Assembly: GCA_028281535.1 (NCBI GenBank)
Contig: JANQJS010000038.1
Span: forward strand, 62,001 to 126,000
Length of the DNA stretch: 64,000 nt
Source of the DNA: Sedimentisphaerales bacterium
GTDB lineage: Bacteria > Planctomycetota > Phycisphaerae > Sedimentisphaerales > SM23-30
Direction: 5' to 3'
The position numbers and the translations under genes are program-made. Each line of letters begins with the position of its first letter. Position 1 is the stretch's first letter. Under the pieces are notes generated by a model. It ran no database searches. It was not told the DNA's origin and saw nothing but the letters and a program-made list of their open reading frames with translations. Shown here one piece after another: positions 1 to 7,414 of the stretch.

Positions 1-396
1 AGTTTGAGTTTGTTCTAGGCAATCCTGAACAATCATTAAGTCACTCTTTTCTAAAAAACATGCACCTTTCAAATGAGCAAAACGTCCCATCGAAACGATT
101 TCTTCTACGGTATACTCATAATTGCTGTTGACTTGTTGTGGTAAATACGCGAGTGATTTAGCAATCACTTTTCTAGAAAATTGGTTGATGAGCGTGCCAT
201 GTAGAGACACTGTCCCTTTGCTGGGTTGGATTAATCCCGCAGAAATTTTAAGTAGCGTACTTTTGCCGGCGCCGTTCGGGCCGATGATACCAACCAGTTT
301 TCCTGGCGACAGGTTAAGCGAAACATGCTCCAATTGCCAATCTGAATGCGAATATGAAAAATCGACTTGATCTACATGGAGATAGGACAATGTCAT
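1..396 (-). CDS. ABC transporter ATP-binding protein, BtuD/FepC-like (partial, 3' end outside window)
   Basis: Translating the minus strand from the ATG at 396 gives 132 residues before the window edge. The Walker A motif GPNGAGKST and the Q-loop LPQQ are visible, typical of the ATPase of cobalamin/siderophore/heme importers; the signature motif and Walker B lie outside the window. The start overlaps the stop of the upstream binding-protein gene as ATGA (393-396), so translation is probably coupled. With the B12 riboswitch at the head of the operon, cobalamin import is the likely role. The permease BtuC is not between binding protein and ATPase and would have to lie further left. Iron-chelate import cannot be excluded from this fragment alone. 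Confidence 0.85.
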   Translation of the reverse strand, partial: MTLSYLHVDQVDFSYSHSDWQLEHVSLNLSPGKLVGIIGPNGAGKSTLLKISAGLIQPSKGTVSLHGTLINQFSRKVIAKSLAYLPQQVNSNYEYTVEEIVSMGRFAHLKGACFLEKSDLMIVQDCLEQTQT

Positions 397-1322
397 TGAT
401 CCAGATCTCCACGCAATATTACCGATAGAGTTTTGGCTGCGATTGCTAGTCTTGGGCCTGGTATAAACAAAGAACTTTCTTGGGTGAAATAGATTTTGTC
501 ATTTTGCACTGCAGGGATATCTGGAAAAAATTGCCAATTTCCTGCCAGGCTCGTTTGGATCTCTGGTGTAAGATTGTCACTGTTATGAATTTCAATAATT
601 ATTTCGGGCGTTCGCTTTAATAATGATTCTTTTGATATTTTAGGGTAAAGCTCTTTAACATCATCGAAAATATTTTTACCGCCTGCAATTTCTACGAGTT
701 CATTGATAAATGTATTTGGACCTATTGTTGCCAGGCTGGCCATCGACCCTTTTTCGCGAAACATGGAAATGAAAACCTTTTTTGGAATTTGACCTTGATG
801 TGACGATTCGATTTTGCTGAGCTCTGTTTTTATCTTTTGACACATTTCTGCCGATTCTTGCAATCGTCCTATTTTTTTTCCTATTTTTAGGATAGCCGTA
901 AACACATTATCAATATTATCTAATTCGAAATTTAGGAACTCGATCTTTTGATCCTGACAAAATTGAGTCATTTTTTCAAAGTGGCCCTGATAGATAATTA
1001 AATCAGGATTTAAAGCAATAATTTTTTCAAAATTTGGATTAATATAAGCACCGACTTTTTGAATGTCTTGGGCGGCTTCTGGGAACTTGCAGAATTCTGT
1101 TACTCCGACAATCTGTTGCTGGCCACCTAAAGCAAAAACTATTTCTGTAATACTGGGTGCGAGGCAAATAATTCGTTGGTACTCAGGGGGTGCATTGGTT
1201 GCCGGAGCTTCAGCCGGTACTTGGGTCTGTTTATGACTTAATATTTGTTTTGCAAAAAAAACACCAGCTGTACTGATGCCAAATAGTAATATGATAAGTA
1301 GTAATGTTTTTTTAAGGGACAT
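393..1322 (-). CDS. btuF: Periplasmic cobalamin-type substrate-binding protein (BtuF-like)
   Basis: About 309 residues. The N-terminus from MSLKKTLLLII is a signal sequence or uncleaved anchor, followed by a Pro/Ala-rich linker and a TroA/FhuD-type ligand-binding domain (IICLAPSITEIVFALG near the start, then VGVTEFC). This opening is typical of BtuF-like proteins, which deliver corrinoid to BtuCD. An ORF start exists at 1340, but that ATG lies inside the upstream gene; the ATG at 1322 is 4 bp after the upstream stop, has an AGGA just before it and begins right at the hydrophobic segment, so I prefer it. The gene overlaps the downstream ATPase gene by 4 bp. Substrate assignment rests on the riboswitch at the head of the operon and on fold; binding residues were not aligned. 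Confidence 0.8.
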   Translation of the reverse strand: MSLKKTLLLIILLFGISTAGVFFAKQILSHKQTQVPAEAPATNAPPEYQRIICLAPSITEIVFALGGQQQIVGVTEFCKFPEAAQDIQKVGAYINPNFEKIIALNPDLIIYQGHFEKMTQFCQDQKIEFLNFELDNIDNVFTAILKIGKKIGRLQESAEMCQKIKTELSKIESSHQGQIPKKVFISMFREKGSMASLATIGPNTFINELVEIAGGKNIFDDVKELYPKISKESLLKRTPEIIIEIHNSDNLTPEIQTSLAGNWQFFPDIPAVQNDKIYFTQESSLFIPGPRLAIAAKTLSVILRGDLDQ

Positions 1323-1326
1323 GATC

Positions 1327-2223
1327 CTATTGTAAGTCAAATAGAGAATTATTTAAAGGAGCAAACCAGCCAACATTCATTTTTTGGGCATCAGCACCAA
1401 AGGTGTTTAGCGTGTTCGTCTCAATTTGATCCTCTGATGATTCAATATAAGCCATTTTTTCTTGAGTGACATGACCATCTATCCAGGCAACATTCGCAAA
1501 TCCGCCATGACGAAAATGTATCGTAGGGTCATATTCCTGAATGGTGCCATATTCATCACTGCCATCTAATTCCTGTCCATTCTGAACCACATATCGAGGC
1601 CATGCAAATGACGTTTCGATGTAATAGGAATGTCCCTGATTGACTCTGGGCATCGCTACGTCAGCAAACATAAGTGTCTCAGATGGCTGCTTGATACTTG
1701 AGGCCTGTGGTGTGGTTGCATAAGCTTCCTGGTAAGATGACATACTCCTTGTTGCACCTGGTAAATGAAGACGCGAACCAATATAAATCATATTGTAACC
1801 ATACCCTCCAGAGCCATTTTCATAGCTAACATTCCATTGCCCTTTAACAAAGTCGATCAATTCAGGGCATTCCTGGATTCTCGCATCAGAGAGGTAATCA
1901 ATCAGTGGGCTACGGGATGAATCAAAAGGGGCGTTGATGTGATTTCGGCTTCCATGCCAACGGTGCAGGCTATCCTGTTGCCATAAATCAGGTGCCGCGG
2001 CAACAAAATGATCGTTGTTATCAAAGGTAAATGAAATATTAGCTTGTGCGAGTAGCCGAATATTTGATTTGCAAACAAGTGAGCGTGCTTGAGTTTTGGC
2101 TTTACCTAATGCGGGCATCAGAATGGATATTAACAATGCGATGATGGAGATTACCACAAGTAATTCTACAAGGGTAAATCCTTTTATGCGTTCATCGTTT
2201 ATGGGCTTTGATTGATATGCCAT
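1327..2223 (-). CDS. Prepilin-like protein with H-X9-DG C-terminal signature (pseudopilin)
   Basis: A 298-residue protein with a classic type IV prepilin N-terminus, GFTLVELLVVISIIALL: cleavage after Gly, then Glu at +5 and a hydrophobic helix. The C-terminal part carries the planctomycete H-X9-DG signature (HFRHGGFANVAWIDGHV). Such proteins are cleaved and methylated by prepilin peptidase and assembled by type II secretion/type IV pilus-like machinery. It sits between the dockerin surface protein (25-bp overlap with that gene) and the BtuF-like gene in the B12-riboswitch operon, so its expression should respond to cobalamin. A role in surface display or uptake of corrinoid is inference; planctomycetes encode many H-X9-DG proteins of unknown role. 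Confidence 0.85.
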   Translation of the reverse strand: MAYQSKPINDERIKGFTLVELLVVISIIALLISILMPALGKAKTQARSLVCKSNIRLLAQANISFTFDNNDHFVAAAPDLWQQDSLHRWHGSRNHINAPFDSSRSPLIDYLSDARIQECPELIDFVKGQWNVSYENGSGGYGYNMIYIGSRLHLPGATRSMSSYQEAYATTPQASSIKQPSETLMFADVAMPRVNQGHSYYIETSFAWPRYVVQNGQELDGSDEYGTIQEYDPTIHFRHGGFANVAWIDGHVTQEKMAYIESSEDQIETNTLNTFGADAQKMNVGWFAPLNNSLFDLQ

Positions 2224-3326
2224 TGCTCAACCTCTTGATATTGACTCACTAATATCGACCAGTCTTTCATATTTACTTGATGATCCTCCGGTTTTGCTAA
2301 ATCAGAACGAGAGATCCAATGATCCTGCCCAAATTTCGATTGCCAGGATGACAAGAAGAAAGACAGGTCTACCTCTGAGACAATTCCATCAAAATTAATA
2401 TCTGCTTGGTATTGTTGCTCTTCTAGTACGCCGACAGCATCTAAATCAAACCCGCCAGATCCACTGGTTACCCAGGCATCATAAATAGAGTGATTGCTGG
2501 TATACTCTGTCCAGAAAGGCAAACTTTCAGGATCTGTGAATTGAGTCGCATGATCAATAAAATCCCCTCTACCTGGAATGTCAACAATTCGGACATATTT
2601 GATATTATCAAGGTCAACATCACCATTTAAAACTTCAGGCGTATCCTTTAGTATATCTAAGTCAAAGGGGGTTCCCTGGCTAACTAAATGGTTGTTAGGG
2701 TGTTTTCCTGCCAGGTAAAATATATCGGTTATATCAATGGTCAAAAACGCTTGAAACCCGGTAGGTGTAGGAGTCAGTGATACTGAAGGAAATTCTACAA
2801 AGTCTTGCCCATTGGTAGATACCTCAACATAAGCGAGTTCAGAAAACATTTGGCCGGATATGGTTCCGGCTGAGGTACTAAAATTGGAAATAAAGCCATT
2901 TTCAAAAACAGCAAAATCATATCCATTGCCATTTCGAATCCGATCAGGATCTCCTGCAGGAAGATTTGGATCGCCAAAGCTTAAAGTGATTTCACCGGGT
3001 TGTTCTGAAGGGATATCCAACATAAATCCTGTCATATCGCCTAAACTAACAATATCAAGTTGATCGGCTGCAACAGGTCCTAAGGCTTGAGTGGGATTAC
3101 TCCAAATGCCATCGATAAATTGTGAAGAAGGACTATAGTCAGTCACGCTGGTGGCCCAGCCACGGAAAATAGTGTTGAGTGCTGCCTGTGGATCATCTTT
3201 TGAAATGGCTTGATGATTAGGATCTACAAAACCATTAATGCCCTGTTCGGTGTAGGGGCCTGCCCAGCAAGGTAAATGGATTAATGATAAAAAGAAAATA
3301 ACGTATATCGTTTTTAAAATATTCAT
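2199..3326 (-). CDS. Secreted surface protein with C-terminal dockerin-like repeats
   Basis: A 375-residue protein with a signal peptide (MNILKTIYVIFFLSLIHLPCWA). Residues about 30-300 form a beta-rich domain with motifs such as YDFAVFENGF and YVEVSTNGQDF, also seen in surface proteins of unknown fold in other phyla. The last about 65 residues have two dockerin/EF-hand-like segments (DINFDGIVSEVDLSFFLSSW and one ending MKDWSILVSQY), suggesting calcium-dependent docking to a cell-surface partner. No clear Shine-Dalgarno precedes the ATG at 3326; a strong hairpin lies in the preceding 62-bp gap. It is the second gene of the B12-riboswitch operon. Corrinoid capture is inferred from context; I see no proof of binding. 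Confidence 0.8.
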   Translation of the reverse strand: MNILKTIYVIFFLSLIHLPCWAGPYTEQGINGFVDPNHQAISKDDPQAALNTIFRGWATSVTDYSPSSQFIDGIWSNPTQALGPVAADQLDIVSLGDMTGFMLDIPSEQPGEITLSFGDPNLPAGDPDRIRNGNGYDFAVFENGFISNFSTSAGTISGQMFSELAYVEVSTNGQDFVEFPSVSLTPTPTGFQAFLTIDITDIFYLAGKHPNNHLVSQGTPFDLDILKDTPEVLNGDVDLDNIKYVRIVDIPGRGDFIDHATQFTDPESLPFWTEYTSNHSIYDAWVTSGSGGFDLDAVGVLEEQQYQADINFDGIVSEVDLSFFLSSWQSKFGQDHWISRSDLAKPEDHQVNMKDWSILVSQYQEVEQWHINQSP

Positions 3327-3349
3327 AATGTAGTTTATAAGGTCAGGAT

Positions 3350-3377
3350 GGAAAGGGTACCTCCGGATACCCCTTCC
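3350..3377 (-). promoter_or_regulatory. Intercistronic hairpin between the first two genes of the B12 operon
   Basis: The minus strand reads GGAAGGGGTA, an 8-nt loop, then TACCCTTTCC: a 10-bp stem with one G-U pair, starting 11 nt after the stop of the DUF4465-like gene. No T-run follows, so it is not a standard terminator. It could protect the 3' end of the first cistron's mRNA or reduce read-through, making the first protein more abundant than the transporter subunits. Confidence 0.55.
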
Positions 3378-3388
3378 AACCTTTTTGC

Positions 3389-4174
3389 TTATAACATTTT
3401 CCTTTTTCGTATCACGACTAAAGAGCCGATAGATAACAAACTTAAGCTTAGAGGCTCTGGGACAACATTATCGACTGCAAAGTAAGCCGGTGTATTCATT
3501 CCAAATTGACCTACATCACTAGAAGATAGTGAGAATTCTAATGACTTTACTAAACCTAAGGACGACAGGTCGAGATTGACCCATTCATCTACAATATAGT
3601 CTTGGCTATTATCACTAAAGCGATAATCCGCCAGGTAAAAATCAAATGTACCAGTCGTTTGATTGCTGGCATCTTTTCCGGTAATGGTTAATAAAAACCA
3701 ATCTTCATCATTGCCACTAACGCCACCGAACTGTTTTGAAAACGTATCGCCATTCTGCATTGATAGACCGGCGTAAGTTGTGTTCGTAATGTCAATGCTG
3801 CTGGCAATTGTTTCATTGGCAAAGCTGATGGTTGGCGTAATCCCAACAAACCCGATTCCATAATTATCACTGCCACCAGAGCCACTGCCAGGAAATGCGC
3901 TGAATTGATTACCGAATCCGGGTGTGGTGTTGTCTGTTATATTTGAATAGGCAAAGCCTGACCAGAAAAACCAGTCGCCATCAGAGAAGTTATTAAATGA
4001 AACACCTCCCGTATTGAAAGAGGTTGTTTCGCCCGTTCCTCCGACTGAATCGATTGGGTAGTTACCACTCCAGGATGATTCTGGTGTTAAGCTTAGATCT
4101 TCAAAAGTACCTGTACTACTAAACGCTAATTGTGTGCATACGCAGACCATGAGTCCTACACTCCAAATTTTCAT
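3389..4174 (-). CDS. DUF4465-like PEP-CTERM surface protein, first gene of B12-riboswitch operon
   Basis: A 261-residue exported protein: signal peptide (MKIWSVGLMVCVCTQLAFS), a beta-rich body resembling DUF4465 proteins (FEDLSL near the start, then SFNTGGVSFNN, DWFFWSGFAYSN, FYLADYR, EWVNLDLSSLG and a final YFAVDNV), and a C-terminal PEP-CTERM sorting tag (VPEP, a hydrophobic helix, then RKRK). The tag predicts processing by an exosortase, which is not encoded in this window. A strong AAGGAGAGG precedes the ATG. It is the first cistron behind the cobalamin riboswitch. I recall DUF4465 proteins near B12 uptake loci in Bacteroidetes, so a role as a cell-surface corrinoid-binding protein is attractive. 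The domain call is from memory of the family, not from a search. Confidence 0.75.
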   Translation of the reverse strand: MKIWSVGLMVCVCTQLAFSSTGTFEDLSLTPESSWSGNYPIDSVGGTGETTSFNTGGVSFNNFSDGDWFFWSGFAYSNITDNTTPGFGNQFSAFPGSGSGGSDNYGIGFVGITPTISFANETIASSIDITNTTYAGLSMQNGDTFSKQFGGVSGNDEDWFLLTITGKDASNQTTGTFDFYLADYRFSDNSQDYIVDEWVNLDLSSLGLVKSLEFSLSSSDVGQFGMNTPAYFAVDNVVPEPLSLSLLSIGSLVVIRKRKML

Positions 4175-4384
4175 TTTCCTCTCCTTAAAAATTTAAAGGG
4201 ATTAACTAAGTAAATTAAGAAAAAATAATAAAAAAATATTCAATGATCTAAATGTCGAGCTAATCCTTTCTTTGGCAATAATCCTTCTTGCAAATCACAC
4301 AGAGTTATTAATATAATGTCAGCGCTGACGACATAGACGTACATGAGCATCACCTAATTACGTTCATGTATGTGGTAAAGTTAT

Positions 4385-4430
4385 GTCGCGAAGGTATTAC
4401 CAAATAGACTTTGCGACTTTTTTATATCAA
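4385..4430 (+). terminator. Orphan intrinsic terminator-like hairpin on plus strand
   Basis: GTCGCGAAG, a 15-nt loop and CTTTGCGAC form a 9-bp stem (one G-U) followed by TTTTTTA. No plus-strand gene lies upstream. About 50 bp before it, around 4332-4372, is a second imperfect inverted repeat (ACATGA ... TCATGT with flanking ACATA/TATGT). Read on plus, the pair looks like a short structured RNA ending in a terminator; read on minus, the same hairpins lie in the long leader between the riboswitch terminator and the first cistron. Confidence 0.45.
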
Positions 4431-4467
4431 TCGATTTTCTTACTGAATTGATAAGTTATTTGTGGCT

Positions 4468-4506
4468 ATAAAAAAAGCCTCATGATTCCGTAGAAAAATG
4501 AGGCTT
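4468..4506 (-). terminator. Intrinsic terminator of the cobalamin riboswitch (expression platform)
   Basis: On the minus strand AAGCCTCAT and ATGAGGCTT form a perfect 9-bp stem around a 14-nt loop, followed directly by TTTTTTTAT. It lies about 70 nt after the B12 box and about 290 nt before the first gene, as expected for a riboswitch that stops transcription when B12 is bound. A GGCTTCGT stretch at about 4553-4560 could pair with the 5' arm region (ACGACAAGCC, 2-nt bulge) as a competing antiterminator; that pairing is my inference. Confidence 0.8.
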
Positions 4507-4571
4507 GTCGTATCAAACATACTTAGTCTGACTAAGATCCACCTGACTTATTCCACGAAGCCACTTCTTGG

Positions 4572-4738
4572 GGCAAAGACAGGCAGGTCTTCTGGCTCTC
4601 GGCAATAAAACCAAACCTTCCCGTTCAAAATGATGAACAGTGGTATATATTGATTTATGAACCGATTACAGCGGCGGGTCCGCGACGGTTTTTCACCGTA
4701 CTTCCCTATTAAGGCTTGTGAGGCCACCTGAAATCACT
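4572..4738 (-). promoter_or_regulatory. Cobalamin (adenosylcobalamin-type) riboswitch aptamer
   Basis: Read on the minus strand, the segment shows the landmarks of the B12 aptamer in order: a 5' P1-like segment CAGGTGGCC, the AATAGGGAAG element followed by the GGTGAAAA...CCG stem, CGCGGACCCGCCGCTGTAA core, and finally the B12 box GCCGAGAGCCAGAAGACCTG. The order, spacing and near-consensus B12 box make this a confident assignment. It is followed by an intrinsic terminator and then by the operon of surface proteins and BtuF/BtuD-like transport genes, so the operon is expected to be shut down by sufficient cobalamin. It is transcribed divergently from endonuclease V. Confidence 0.93.
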
Positions 4739-4837
4739 GTATTAACTTGTCAATGTTGACTATTTAAGCGAGCTATGGTAATTATGTCAAGTCCTATAAA
4801 TAAAAATAAATTAATTGTTATAGAAGGCATTGGATTG

Positions 4838-5509
4838 ATGCAAAATGATAAGCAGACAAAGTATCAAAAGGCTGTTGAGCAGCAAAGAGTTATGGCTTCT
4901 CAGGTTCAACTGGAACCCTTAAATAAAAAAATCAATCTTATTGCTGGAGCTGATGCCGCATTTCCATCTGGGGCTAATCTCTGTCTTGCTGCCATTGTTA
5001 TCTTAACATATCCAAAGTTAGAAGTCATTGAGAAGGTTACAGCGACGGTACCATTAGACTTTCCCTATATTCCAGGATTACTATCTTTTCGTGAAGCGCC
5101 AGCAATTCTTGAAGCCTATAAAAAACTGAAACATAAACCAGATATTATGATGTTGGATGGCCAGGGCGTTGCGCATCCCAGACGATTTGGCCTAGCCTGT
5201 CATGTAGGAGTCGAATTGCAATTGCCAACCATTGGCTGTGCAAAAAGTCGATTTATTGGTGAATATGTTGAGCCTGATATAGAAAAAGGAAGTACGAGTG
5301 ATTTGTTAGATGGTCATGAAGTAATTGGCCAAGTATTGCGCAGTCGACATCATGTTAAGCCTATATTTGTTTCAGCGGGGCATTTATTGACATTAAAAGA
5401 TGCGACGATGATAACGAAAAGTTGCTGTGTAAAATACCGTATACCTGAACCCACTCGGCTTGCAGATCAATGGGTATCAAAATGTCGTAGTCACATTGGT
5501 GAGGATTAG
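4838..5509 (+). CDS. nfi: Endonuclease V (deoxyinosine 3'-endonuclease)
   Basis: From the ATG at 4838 the product is 223 residues, the size of the E. coli enzyme. It nicks DNA one nucleotide 3' of deoxyinosine and starts repair of deaminated adenine. The metal-binding residues are recognisable: Asp39 in IAGADAAF, Glu86 in FPYIPGLLSFRE and Asp107 in LDGQGVAHPRR; the family end motif YRIPEPTRLAD is present. An in-frame ATG exists at 4775, but a promoter-like TTGACT (4757) with TAATTA 17 bp downstream (4780) would put the transcription start after that ATG, and the extra 21 residues have no family counterpart. The gene converges with the next one, their stop codons overlapping. Confidence 0.9.
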   Translation: MQNDKQTKYQKAVEQQRVMASQVQLEPLNKKINLIAGADAAFPSGANLCLAAIVILTYPKLEVIEKVTATVPLDFPYIPGLLSFREAPAILEAYKKLKHKPDIMMLDGQGVAHPRRFGLACHVGVELQLPTIGCAKSRFIGEYVEPDIEKGSTSDLLDGHEVIGQVLRSRHHVKPIFVSAGHLLTLKDATMITKSCCVKYRIPEPTRLADQWVSKCRSHIGED

Positions 5510-5937
5510 TTGACTTTTTTCCAAACGTAATAATCCATATCGTCCGTTGCCGCGGACTTGTAGGCCATATAATTACCATTCAGCAATGTTAACGTCACTG
5601 ATGTCTCCTTTGAGCCAATTTTCATCGAAAGCGAAATGGACTCATCTGTGGATGACATGAATTCGTAGGGCGTTTTATTTTCTTTGTTGCTCACCAAATA
5701 GATAAAATCTGAATCGGTGATTTTTAATTTCATGGTTTTGATATATTTTTTGATTATATTTGGAAATTGCAGAGCAGTCTTTTCATTATATTTAGGGCTT
5801 TTTTGAATTTCCATCAGACTCCTATCGAAATCAATTTCCCAGGTACCATAAAAATTTTCAGGTGACAGCTCTTTATTTTCTGAGCCACAGCCAGAAAAGT
5901 TCAGGCAGACCATACATAAAAGTAGAATCCATTTCAT
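5506..5937 (-). CDS. Small putative lipoprotein of unknown function
   Basis: A 143-residue protein with a lipoprotein signal: MKWILLLCMVCL followed by the lipobox-like NFSGC, then GSENKE. The mature part contains FYGTWEIDFDRS, and its pattern of short strands suggests a small lipocalin-like or beta-barrel fold, as in lipoproteins beginning with a G-x-W motif. It ends YYVWKKVN. The gene is 31 bp downstream of hslU and may be read from the same transcript. Its stop overlaps that of the convergent endonuclease V gene by 4 bp. I do not recognise a specific family. Confidence 0.7.
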   Translation of the reverse strand: MKWILLLCMVCLNFSGCGSENKELSPENFYGTWEIDFDRSLMEIQKSPKYNEKTALQFPNIIKKYIKTMKLKITDSDFIYLVSNKENKTPYEFMSSTDESISLSMKIGSKETSVTLTLLNGNYMAYKSAATDDMDYYVWKKVN

Positions 5938-5968
5938 CTTTTACCCCTTTGTCTAACAATATTAATTA

Positions 5969-7375
5969 TTACTCTTGTTGTTGAATTGCCGTTGCAAAAC
6001 CAAACACATTCAGATCTTCGTCACTATTCGCTTTGCTTAAATGTTCATTAACAAAATTTGAATCAATCGTATACTTTTTCTGTTTGCAATCTGGTGCTTC
6101 AAAACTGATATCTTCAAGCACTTTTTCCATAATGGCATATAGTCGTCTAGCGCCAATATTTTGCTGTGTCGCATTGATTTCAGCGGCTTTTGTTGCCATC
6201 ATGTCAATACCATCTTCAGAAAAATTGACTTTAATACCTTCCGTTTCCATTAATGATATTTGCTGAGTTGTTAAAGAATTACGCGGTTCGGTCAGAATAC
6301 GTTTGAATTCGTCTTTTCCGAGATCCTGTAATTTAACTCGAATTGGAAACCGACCTTGCAATTCAGGCATTAAATCAGAGGGTTTGTGTCGACTAAAGGC
6401 TCCGGCGGCAATGAAGAGGACATGGTCAGTTTTTACCATGCCATGTTTGGTATTCACGCTGCTTCCTTCAACCAGCGGTAGTAAATCGCGTTGTACACCG
6501 TCGCGGGAGACATCCGCACCACCGGAATCGTTGCTACAGAGTTTGTCAATTTCATCTAGAAAAATAATGCCATTTTGCTCAGTTAAGGTGATTGCTTGAT
6601 CAACGACTTTTTCGTGGTCGATAAGTTTGTCAAGTTCCTGTTGATAGACGATCTGACGTGCTTCGCCCACTGTTAATGTCCGTTGTACAGATTTAGAAGG
6701 CATCATTTTTTCAAGCATATCTTGCATGCCGGGATCAATTTGATCCATGCCGACATTAGATAATATATTGACAGGCCCCGATTTTTCTTCAATGCTTATT
6801 TCAATTTTACGATCTTCCAGCATGCCGCTTCTCAACTGGTCACGTAATTTGTTGCGAGTGCGTTCATAGCGTTCTTGAGGATTTTCTGAATCTGCTGCTG
6901 TTGCGTCAACGGACATCGATATCGGTCGGGGGAGCAATAAATCTAAGAGGCGATCTTCCAACGCTTGTTTTGCTTTTTCTTCACAAATCTTTGTTTGTTC
7001 TTCACGCACCAATTTTATAGCTCGTTCAACTAGATCTCTGACCATGCTTTCTACATCACGTCCAACGTAACCGACTTCGGTAAATTTCGTTGCTTCAACT
7101 TTTACAAAAGGCGCATTAACAAGGCTGGCAAGGCGACGAGCGATTTCTGTTTTTCCGACCCCGGTTGGTCCTGCCATAACGATATTTTTGGGAGCAACTT
7201 CATCCCGCATGCTTTCCGGCAACTGCTGCCTACGCCAGCGATTGCGAATGGCGACAGCAACCGCTCGTTTTGCGTCTTGTTGGCCTATAATAAATTTATC
7301 TAATTCCGCAACAATCTGTTTTGGTGTTAGATGATCTTTTTTATTTTGGTTATCTTTATCTACCCTCAATCTCAT
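5969..7375 (-). CDS. hslU: ATP-dependent protease ATPase subunit HslU (ClpY)
   Basis: A 468-residue AAA+ unfoldase that normally docks on the HslV peptidase. LTPKQIVAELDKFIIGQ opens the domain, Walker A is GPTGVGKTE, a long I-domain follows, Walker B is IIFLDEIDK, and sensor regions (GRFPIRVKL, IGARRLYAIMEK) are intact. AGGAG is well placed before the ATG. Oddities: no hslV is adjacent (rlmN lies upstream, a lipoprotein downstream). The C-terminus, which in E. coli ends EDLSRFIL and inserts into HslV, here reads DEDLNVFGF followed by ATAIQQQE, about eight residues beyond the usual end. Either hslV is elsewhere with a compatible pocket, or this HslU works differently. Confidence 0.95.
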   Translation of the reverse strand: MRLRVDKDNQNKKDHLTPKQIVAELDKFIIGQQDAKRAVAVAIRNRWRRQQLPESMRDEVAPKNIVMAGPTGVGKTEIARRLASLVNAPFVKVEATKFTEVGYVGRDVESMVRDLVERAIKLVREEQTKICEEKAKQALEDRLLDLLLPRPISMSVDATAADSENPQERYERTRNKLRDQLRSGMLEDRKIEISIEEKSGPVNILSNVGMDQIDPGMQDMLEKMMPSKSVQRTLTVGEARQIVYQQELDKLIDHEKVVDQAITLTEQNGIIFLDEIDKLCSNDSGGADVSRDGVQRDLLPLVEGSSVNTKHGMVKTDHVLFIAAGAFSRHKPSDLMPELQGRFPIRVKLQDLGKDEFKRILTEPRNSLTTQQISLMETEGIKVNFSEDGIDMMATKAAEINATQQNIGARRLYAIMEKVLEDISFEAPDCKQKKYTIDSNFVNEHLSKANSDEDLNVFGFATAIQQQE

Positions 7376-7414
7376 GTTATGTCTCCTGTTGCAAGAATAT
7401 TTGCAACGATATAT

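Noticed and set aside
122-370. Plus-strand ORF of 82 residues at the left edge
   Set aside because: It is the antisense of the ATPase gene whose Walker A motif is clear on minus.
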